Shown here: one piece after another, positions 7,151 to 11,288 of the stretch
Position numbering within the stretch: the stretch's first letter is position 1
Layout: every line of letters starts with the position of its first letter
Assembly: GCA_030668045.1 (NCBI GenBank)
Contig: DAOUUR010000033.1
Span: 1-11,288 of the forward strand
Length of the DNA: 11,288 nucleotides
Reading direction: 5' to 3'
Source: a bacterium
GTDB taxonomy: Bacteria > Zixibacteria > MSB-5A5 > GN15 > FEB-12
Made by a program: the position numbers and the translations under genes
Notes under the pieces: generated by a model
What the model saw: the letters and a program-made list of their open reading frames with translations, nothing else
Told to the model about the DNA's origin: nothing
The model's database searches: none

Positions 7151-9142
7151 ATGGATAAATTTTCCCAAAGACTTACCGCTGTGGTTATCTTGGTGCTGTT
7201 TGCCCTGATTGCCTATTTCCTGTGGGATCATTTCCGTGACAGGAGTATCGAGGAGCAGCTTTCCGAGATCATTCTCGATGAAGACCGTCGCGAACTAACC
7301 GAACGTCTCGAAAAATACTTGCAGGCCGAGGACCCCGATGTACGAGGGCGGGCTGCTCTAGCAGTTGGTAGAATTGGCGCGCGCGGGAGCGGTGCGTTGC
7401 TGATTGATATGATCTATGATGCGAACCTTGATGTAGCGGCTACCGCAGCATTTGCATTGGGTCTTACCGATGAAAAAGGGTATGCTTCCCACTTGGTCGA
7501 TTTGGCCAACGACCTTCCCTCGGCGGTCGCATTCCGGGCGGTTGAAGCGGTCGGACGATTGGCCGACAGCGCGATGTATGATGTTGCCCGGCAACTGGTT
7601 GAAATGTTGCTGCATCCATCGCCAGAGGTACGCGAAGCGGCCTGCATGGCAATCTATCGAGCCGGAGCGAAATCAAAGGCGCCAGCACTACTGGCGTTTG
7701 TCGCTGGCGAAGAAGACCGACCGGTGCGAAAAGCCGTGCTGTACACCCTGGCCCAGTTTGGTTACGAAGAGGCCGCACCGCTGTTTGAAGAATACCTCGC
7801 CGATTCCGACCCGTTCGCACGCGCTACCGCCGTGCGAGGCCTGGGTAAGTCCAAAGCCGCCAGCGCTGAACACTATCTGGCCATAGCCATGAACGATTCT
7901 GACCACGGTGTTGTTGCCGGTGCCATAGCCCAACTGGGTGGATTTGAAACTGTCGCCGCCAAGCAACAATTGGCCGAACGATTAGAACGCGAAACCGACG
8001 AAAAACTGATAATTGCTCTAATGCAGGCGATTCAACGCCAGAACAGCGCTATCGGCGCGGCGGAAGTTCGCAGCAAACTAACCAACTACACATCACCGGG
8101 AATTGTGGCCGCCGGTCTCAAATGCCTTGGAGCGGTAACCAAAGATCGAGCCGTTATCAATATCGATTCATTGACCACGCGTGAGATTCCATACATTCGT
8201 GCCGCTTGTGCTGAGGCATACGGCTTGATCGGGATGGAGAATATCATTTCTCGACTCGCTGTTCTTTCCAGCGATGAAGACGGCATGGTGCGCACCGCCG
8301 CTCTGATTAGCCTGATCAAACTTGATACCGCCAACACAGATTTCCATTTCAACAAAGCGCTGACCGATCAGGATTTTGTAGTCGTCGTTACCGCCGTGGA
8401 GCACATCAGAGACCATCTGCTGACCGAGTATCTGCCGGTGTTGAATACGATCATGTCGCGCGGCCCGGCAATTGATGTTGACATCCGGCGCACCATTGTG
8501 GAAACTGCCGGAGCATTCCTTGAAGAGAACATCAACGACACCACGGCGCATGACATCCTTGTGCAGGGAGTTTTTGATCAGGACTATGTTATTCGTCGAA
8601 CCGCCGCTGAGATTTATCGCGATGTTCTCCAGCAGGATCGATTCAATCTGGTTCCTCCGGCTGCAACATGGTTTGGAATCGGGGCGATCGAAGATGCGCT
8701 GCACAAATACAAGATCAATCCTTATGCCGCCATTGTCACCGAGAAGGGTACCGTTGAGATGGAACTCTTTTTCGATGTTGCTCCCTTGACCGTGCTCAAT
8801 TTTATTCGACTGGTCGAAGAAGAATTTTACAATGGACTGATTTTCCATCGTGTCGTACCCGGATTTGTTGTTCAAGGTGGTGATCCGCGCGGCGATGGTT
8901 GGGGCGGGCAGGGACGCTATATGAGGTGCGAGTATTCAATCGAACCGTACATCCGGGGAACGGTTGGTGTCGCCACCTCGGGCAAAGATACCGGCGGCTC
9001 TCAGTTTTTTGTTACGTTAGCTCCACAACCGCATCTGGAAGGCCGCTACACAGTCATGGGACAGGTGATCGCCGGCATGGAAGTTGTCGATCAACTGGTC
9101 TATGGCGATCAAATCCTGAAGATAGAAATCAGGGAGAAATGA
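7151..9142 (+). CDS. Membrane-anchored HEAT-repeat protein with C-terminal cyclophilin-type peptidyl-prolyl isomerase
   Basis: A 663-residue protein in three parts. Residues 9-25 form one hydrophobic helix (LTAVVILVLFALIAYFLW), an uncleaved anchor probably placing the rest in the periplasm. Residues about 45-500 are alpha-solenoid HEAT repeats of roughly 30-35 residues, with recurring DPDVRGRAALAVGRIG-, SPEVREAACMAIYRAG- and DPFARATAVRGLGK-type units. Residues about 525-660 are a cyclophilin domain that isomerises prolyl bonds: FHRVVPGF (565-572), VVQGGDP, GGSQFFVT (615-622) and LEGRYTVMG (629-637). The catalytic Arg567, Gln575 and Phe619 equivalents are present; the position of the usual His126 (human CypA numbering) is Tyr633, as in many bacterial members. 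It is the first gene of a three-gene operon and lacks a Shine-Dalgarno sequence. It is likely an envelope protein-folding or assembly factor; clients are unknown. Confidence 0.93.
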   Translation: MDKFSQRLTAVVILVLFALIAYFLWDHFRDRSIEEQLSEIILDEDRRELTERLEKYLQAEDPDVRGRAALAVGRIGARGSGALLIDMIYDANLDVAATAAFALGLTDEKGYASHLVDLANDLPSAVAFRAVEAVGRLADSAMYDVARQLVEMLLHPSPEVREAACMAIYRAGAKSKAPALLAFVAGEEDRPVRKAVLYTLAQFGYEEAAPLFEEYLADSDPFARATAVRGLGKSKAASAEHYLAIAMNDSDHGVVAGAIAQLGGFETVAAKQQLAERLERETDEKLIIALMQAIQRQNSAIGAAEVRSKLTNYTSPGIVAAGLKCLGAVTKDRAVINIDSLTTREIPYIRAACAEAYGLIGMENIISRLAVLSSDEDGMVRTAALISLIKLDTANTDFHFNKALTDQDFVVVVTAVEHIRDHLLTEYLPVLNTIMSRGPAIDVDIRRTIVETAGAFLEENINDTTAHDILVQGVFDQDYVIRRTAAEIYRDVLQQDRFNLVPPAATWFGIGAIEDALHKYKINPYAAIVTEKGTVEMELFFDVAPLTVLNFIRLVEEEFYNGLIFHRVVPGFVVQGGDPRGDGWGGQGRYMRCEYSIEPYIRGTVGVATSGKDTGGSQFFVTLAPQPHLEGRYTVMGQVIAGMEVVDQLVYGDQILKIEIREK

Positions 9143-9143
9143 G

Positions 9144-9944
9144 ATGAAGAATAGAATCATCCTATACTCGTTTATCCTACTTGTCATGCTAACTGCATCG
9201 GTCGCAGGTAACAACACCGACGCCATCGACCCGTCGGCTCTGATCGAACGAATTCTGACCGTTGATTCGGAGCAGAGATCTAAGATCAATGACATCGTTT
9301 TCGATGCTGAGTTTATCGAGAAGAACAAAGACGGTACGGTCAAGGCCCGCTTTACCAAAAAGATATATCTGAAATACCTGCCCGACACGGTACTCTACCA
9401 CGAGCAGTATCTTGAGTACTACAAAGACGATAAATTGCAGAGCGACAAAGACTGCGATGGTCAGGCGAAAGAACGCAAGGAAAAAGCGACCAAGCGTAAG
9501 GCCAAGAATATCTCGCATTCGATGTTCACGCCGTTTCTTGCAGAGAATGCCGACAAGTACGAAATCACCTACGAGGGTGTGGTCACCGAAGAGGTAACTG
9601 GTTTTGTCTGCCACCATTTCAAGGTGCAGGCGGTTGAAGAGTCAGCCGAATACATCAACGGCGATTACTACTTCGAGGCCGAGTCGTTCCATTTGGTGCA
9701 GGTTGATTTCTCTCCGGCCAAGCTGGTTCGAAAAACGATGTTTAAGTTATACGAGCTAAACATCTCCGTGACGTATGGCGCGACCGCCGAAGGTTACTGG
9801 CTTCCACAGCAGGCCGATATTTCTGGTCGTGGGAAGGCGATGTTTATCATTGGTGTCAATTTCGCCAGTACCGAGTACTACCGCAACCCGGTCATAAATG
9901 GCGGGGTGGACGATGATATATTTTCAGGAGAGAATAATGAGTGA
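9144..9944 (+). CDS. Secreted protein, possibly LolA/LolB-like outer-membrane lipoprotein-sorting fold
   Basis: A 266-residue protein with a clear signal peptide (KNRIILYSFILLVMLTASVAG, cleavage near residue 22). The mature part, with many alternating strands (for example TVKARFTKKIYLKYLPDTVL, FVCHHFKVQAV, YYFEAESFHLVQVDF), is suggestive of the half-barrel LolA/LolB fold in which strands report on cofactor- or lipid-binding, but no family motif is decisive. A highly charged lysine-rich stretch (about residues 100-122) breaks the strands. It starts 1 nt after the HEAT/cyclophilin stop, with AGGGAG just upstream, and its last 8 nt overlap the next gene, so all three are translated from one mRNA. 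Working next to a periplasmic prolyl isomerase suggests an envelope role (inference). Confidence 0.68.
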   Translation: MKNRIILYSFILLVMLTASVAGNNTDAIDPSALIERILTVDSEQRSKINDIVFDAEFIEKNKDGTVKARFTKKIYLKYLPDTVLYHEQYLEYYKDDKLQSDKDCDGQAKERKEKATKRKAKNISHSMFTPFLAENADKYEITYEGVVTEEVTGFVCHHFKVQAVEESAEYINGDYYFEAESFHLVQVDFSPAKLVRKTMFKLYELNISVTYGATAEGYWLPQQADISGRGKAMFIIGVNFASTEYYRNPVINGGVDDDIFSGENNE

Positions 9945-10434
9945 CGAAATACGCAAGATGAAGGTTGTGCCGGTTGATATTCCCGAGGGCGTCAATATCA
10001 TTTTTGGACAGTCGCATTTTATCAAAACCGTCGAGGATCTATACGAAACGCTGGTGACCTCATCAATGAGTCTCAAATTTGGAATTGCGTTCTGCGAAGC
10101 TTCCCAGCAGAAGTTAGTGCGTTCCGATGGCAACGATGAGGCGATGATCAAGATGGCCGAGCAGGCGGCGTTCGATGTTGCCTGCGGGCATACGTTTTTT
10201 ATCTGCATGAAAGATGGCTTCCCCATAAGCGTCCTCAACCAGGTCAAACAGGTCAGCGAAGTTTGCCGTATCTTCTGTGCCACCGCCAACCCTCTGGAGG
10301 TGTTGGTGGCGGAGACCAAACTTGGACGCGGCGTGATGGGAGTGGTCGATGGTGAGATGCCGGTTGGCATCGAAACTGCCGATGACAAGGCCGACCGCAA
10401 AGCCTTCCTACGCACAATCGGCTACAAACGGTAA
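9937..10434 (+). CDS. Adenosine-specific kinase family protein (DUF355/COG1839)
   Basis: This 165-residue protein closely fits the small family annotated as adenosine-specific kinase, named from an archaeal structure; its physiological role is poorly known. Recognisable blocks are VDIPEGVNIIFGQSHFIKTV, SSMSLKFGIAFCEASQQKLV followed by RSDGNDE, CGHTFFICMKDGFPISVLNQ, VCRIFCATANPLEVLVAET and GRGVMGVVDGEMPVGIE, then a short tail ending TIGYKR. The ATG at 9937 is chosen over the in-frame ATG at 9898 because GGAG lies 6-9 nt upstream and homology begins here; the start overlaps the previous stop as ATGAGTGA. It is the last gene of the operon; the hairpin array beginning 5 nt after its stop may end transcription. 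Confidence 0.88.
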   Translation: MSDEIRKMKVVPVDIPEGVNIIFGQSHFIKTVEDLYETLVTSSMSLKFGIAFCEASQQKLVRSDGNDEAMIKMAEQAAFDVACGHTFFICMKDGFPISVLNQVKQVSEVCRIFCATANPLEVLVAETKLGRGVMGVVDGEMPVGIETADDKADRKAFLRTIGYKR

Positions 10435-10438
10435 CAAG

Positions 10439-10510
10439 GCAGCTAGCTGCTATTAATGCAGCAAGCTGCTTTTATGGCAGCAAGCTACTCTTAGGTGGCA
10501 CGCTGCTTTT
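10439..10510. repeat. Tandem array of four short hairpin units (about 19-21 bp each)
   Basis: Four imperfect copies of a unit G-C-A-G, 4-nt loop, C-T-(G/A)-C, then a T/A-rich tail start at 10439, 10458, 10477 and 10498. Unit 1 is the perfect palindrome GCAGCTAGCTGC. Unit 2 is GCAGCAAGCTGC followed by TTTTA. Unit 3 is GCAGCAAGCTAC followed by TCTTAGGTGGC. Unit 4 is a shortened GCACGCTGC followed by TTTTA. Stem plus T-rich tail gives a weak terminator look on the plus strand, directly after the adenosine-kinase-family stop. There are no unique spacers, so it is not a CRISPR. Confidence 0.75.
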
Positions 10511-10520
10511 AAGAAGCAAG

Positions 10521-10534
10521 GCAGGCTTGCCTGC
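10521..10534. repeat. Perfect hairpin GCAGG-CTTG-CCTGC
   Basis: A 5-bp GC-rich stem with a CTTG loop sits between the tandem array and the longer dispersed repeat. It has no T-run on either side. It appears to belong to the same family of intergenic small hairpins. Confidence 0.6.
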
Positions 10535-10538
10535 GTCA

Positions 10539-10580
10539 CCTTGAGCGTAGTCGAAAGGTAGCAAGCTACTTTCAGGTGGC
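10539..10580 (+). repeat. Dispersed intergenic repeat, copy A
   Basis: This 42-bp element begins CCTTGAGCGTAGTCGAAAGG, continues with the hairpin GTAG-CAAG-CTAC and ends TTTCAGGTGGC. It matches copy B at 11116-11157 at 35 of 42 positions in the same orientation. Its second half also resembles unit 3 of the nearby tandem array. The two copies flank the NifU-like gene. Confidence 0.8.
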
Positions 10581-10595
10581 AAGTAACATGGCAAT

Positions 10596-10961
10596 CTATA
10601 ACTGGCTGCGCCAGTTTTCGATGGCGGCGCGGATGGCGTCGGGGGCCAGGTTGGAGCAGTCTATTTTGTGATCGGGTAAACCATCCAGCATTTCGGCCAC
10701 ATCGGCGCGGGTAAGAGCTGCGGCTTCTTCAATCGTCTTGCCGGTTACGATTTCCGATGCCGCCGAGCTGCATGCAATCGCGGCGGCACAACCGAACGTC
10801 TTGTGTTTCACTTCGACCAGTCGACCGTCGGTAACTTTGATATACATCTTCATCACGTCCCCACACTCGGGGTTGCCGACCGAGCCGACCCCATCGGCGT
10901 TTTCTATCTCGCCGGTGTTGCGGGGGTTCTTAAAATGATCCATGACCGTCTGGTTATACAT
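10596..10961 (-). CDS. NifU/IscU-type iron-sulfur cluster scaffold protein
   Basis: A 121-residue scaffold on which Fe-S clusters are built from sulfur supplied by a cysteine desulfurase. The start MYNQTVMDHFKNPRN is canonical for the family, so ATG 10961 is used although the frame stays open to 11222. The three cluster-ligand cysteines are present: Cys33 (GNPECGD), Cys58 (KTFGCAAAIACSS) and Cys102 (IDCSNLA); the conserved aspartate of CGD is also present. The residue before Cys102 is Asp where IscU has His. The protein is one IscU-like domain without the ferredoxin or C-terminal NFU domains of full NifU. No nifS/iscS lies beside it here. It has no Shine-Dalgarno sequence and a TAAATT box 8 nt before the ATG. 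It is convergent with the adenosine-kinase operon. Confidence 0.93.
   Translation of the reverse strand: MYNQTVMDHFKNPRNTGEIENADGVGSVGNPECGDVMKMYIKVTDGRLVEVKHKTFGCAAAIACSSAASEIVTGKTIEEAAALTRADVAEMLDGLPDHKIDCSNLAPDAIRAAIENWRSQL
10600..10616 (-). terminator. Hairpin at the 3' end of the NifU-like gene
   Basis: A perfect 6-bp stem AACTGG/CCAGTT with a 5-nt loop lies within the last codons of the NifU-like gene. Little T-run follows on the minus strand (ATAGATTGCC), so intrinsic termination is uncertain; it could protect the 3' end of the mRNA or be chance. Confidence 0.3.
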
Positions 10962-10969
10962 AGGCAAAC

Positions 10970-10997
10970 AATTTACGCATCCATCCGCAAAAGGCAA
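10970..10997 (-). promoter_or_regulatory. Candidate promoter of the NifU-like gene
   Basis: On the minus strand TTGCCT (10997-10992) lies 16 bp before TAAATT (10975-10970), and the ATG follows 8 nt later. The -10 box and its distance to the start codon match the promoter of the methyltransferase at 735-740. This again predicts a leaderless or nearly leaderless mRNA. Confidence 0.45.
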
Positions 10998-11215
10998 CGG
11001 CAATGTTGTGGGAGATGATGTCAGACAGACTGAATCCAGCCAATCCGTGGTTGCCTGCGGTATCGACACAGATAGGCCCGGCTTCAAGAGCGGGCGCCAT
11101 TCCCGCTGATCGTCGCCTTGAGCGGAGTCGAAAGGCAGCATACTGCTTTTAGGTGACGTGGCAACGCGACTCTGCCGTACCGGATAGGATGGCCGCGCAT
11201 AACACAACTCTGGTA
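10998..11215. other. Non-coding region upstream of the NifU-like gene
   Basis: No gene is supported in this stretch. It holds a GCCCG/CGGGC hairpin with a 10-nt loop (11076-11095) and dispersed repeat copy B. The minus-strand frame is open but its translation runs through the repeat and has no family look, so I treat it as untranslated. Confidence 0.6.
11116..11157 (+). repeat. Dispersed intergenic repeat, copy B
   Basis: CCTTGAGCGGAGTCGAAAGG followed by the hairpin GCAG-CATA-CTGC and TTTTAGGTGAC. Compared with copy A the stem has changed one T-A pair to C-G on both sides, which keeps the pairing. Confidence 0.8.
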
Positions 11216-11244
11216 TTGACAACGTTGTCTATATTCGTTATATT
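11216..11244 (+). promoter_or_regulatory. Strong sigma-70-type promoter reading out of the window
   Basis: A perfect TTGACA (11216-11221) is 17 bp from TATATT (11239-11244), close to consensus. Transcription would start near 11251 and run right. The target is outside the window; an ATG at 11281 lies about 30 nt downstream but has no Shine-Dalgarno sequence and only three visible codons' worth of sequence, so it cannot be confirmed as the gene start. Confidence 0.65.
11218..11229. promoter_or_regulatory. Palindromic operator candidate
   Basis: GACAACGTTGTC is a perfect 12-bp palindrome overlapping the -35 box and the spacer of the promoter at 11216-11244, the right position for a repressor site. 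A central CG flanked by AA/TT half-sites resembles LacI-family operators, which is an inference from motif shape only. Confidence 0.45.
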
Positions 11245-11288
11245 GATTAACGCTGATGTCTGAGTAATGCTCTTTAAACTATGGAGTA

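Noticed and set aside
8168..8875. Long antisense ORF (235 codons) inside the HEAT/cyclophilin gene
   Set aside because: It lies opposite a well-supported coding frame with recognisable domains; its translation has no family features and is a codon-usage shadow.
9898..9936. Upstream in-frame ATG for the adenosine-kinase-family gene
   Set aside because: It would overlap the preceding gene by 47 nt and lacks a ribosome binding site; ATG 9937 has GGAG at good spacing and begins where the family homology begins.
10439..10510. Possible CRISPR array
   Set aside because: Units are about 20 bp, degenerate and contiguous, with no unique spacers and no cas genes.
10962..11222. N-terminal extension of the NifU-like reading frame to 11222
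   Set aside because: The extension translates the dispersed repeat and has no family resemblance, while MYNQTVMDHF at 10961 is the canonical start of NifU/IscU proteins and has a promoter box just upstream.

Overview
The window looks like ordinary chromosome from a diderm (Gram-negative type) bacterium with mid-range GC. Support comes from a lipobox lipoprotein, Sec-type signal peptides and a putative LolA-like secreted protein. No gene fixes the phylum. A membrane-anchored HEAT-repeat/cyclophilin fusion, promoter -10 boxes of the form TAnnTT, and a dispersed intergenic repeat containing CCTTGAGCG..GTCGAAAGG would suit an uncultivated FCB-group lineage, but that is inference. No phage, IS element, CRISPR, tRNA or rRNA was found.

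Layout. (1) 1-608, minus: N-terminal third or less of uvrA, cut by the window edge. (2) 750-2487, plus: a SAM methyltransferase, an ECF-transporter substrate-binding membrane protein and an exported orphan protein, diverging from uvrA. (3) 5902-2582, minus: nadC, birA (with its DNA-binding domain), a duplicated tautomerase, a stand-alone YedF-like DsrE protein and a lipoprotein. nadC and birA are 1 nt apart, and the tautomerase ribosome binding site overlaps the birA stop, so these three are very probably co-transcribed. (4) 5960-6904, plus: a divergent ketol-acid reductoisomerase (IlvC) homologue in which two key catalytic positions are changed. (5) 7151-10434, plus: an operon of the HEAT/cyclophilin membrane protein, a secreted LolA-like protein and an adenosine-specific-kinase family protein, joined by a 1-nt gap and an 8-nt overlap. 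(6) 10435-10595: an intergenic cluster of tandem small hairpins and a dispersed repeat. (7) 10961-10596, minus: a NifU/IscU-type Fe-S scaffold. (8) 10962-11288: non-coding, with a second copy of the dispersed repeat and a strong rightward promoter overlapped by a perfect 12-bp palindrome; its target gene lies beyond the window.

Themes. nadC and birA pair two cofactor functions (NAD synthesis and biotin attachment). The ECF S-component suggests vitamin or cofactor uptake. The most interesting signals are the altered IlvC-like enzyme, the repeated placement of a promoter -10 box 6-9 nt before the start codon of genes that lack a Shine-Dalgarno sequence (suggesting leaderless mRNAs), and the dispersed repeat whose two copies show a compensatory base-pair change in a short hairpin. 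I see no obvious new defence or mobile system here.
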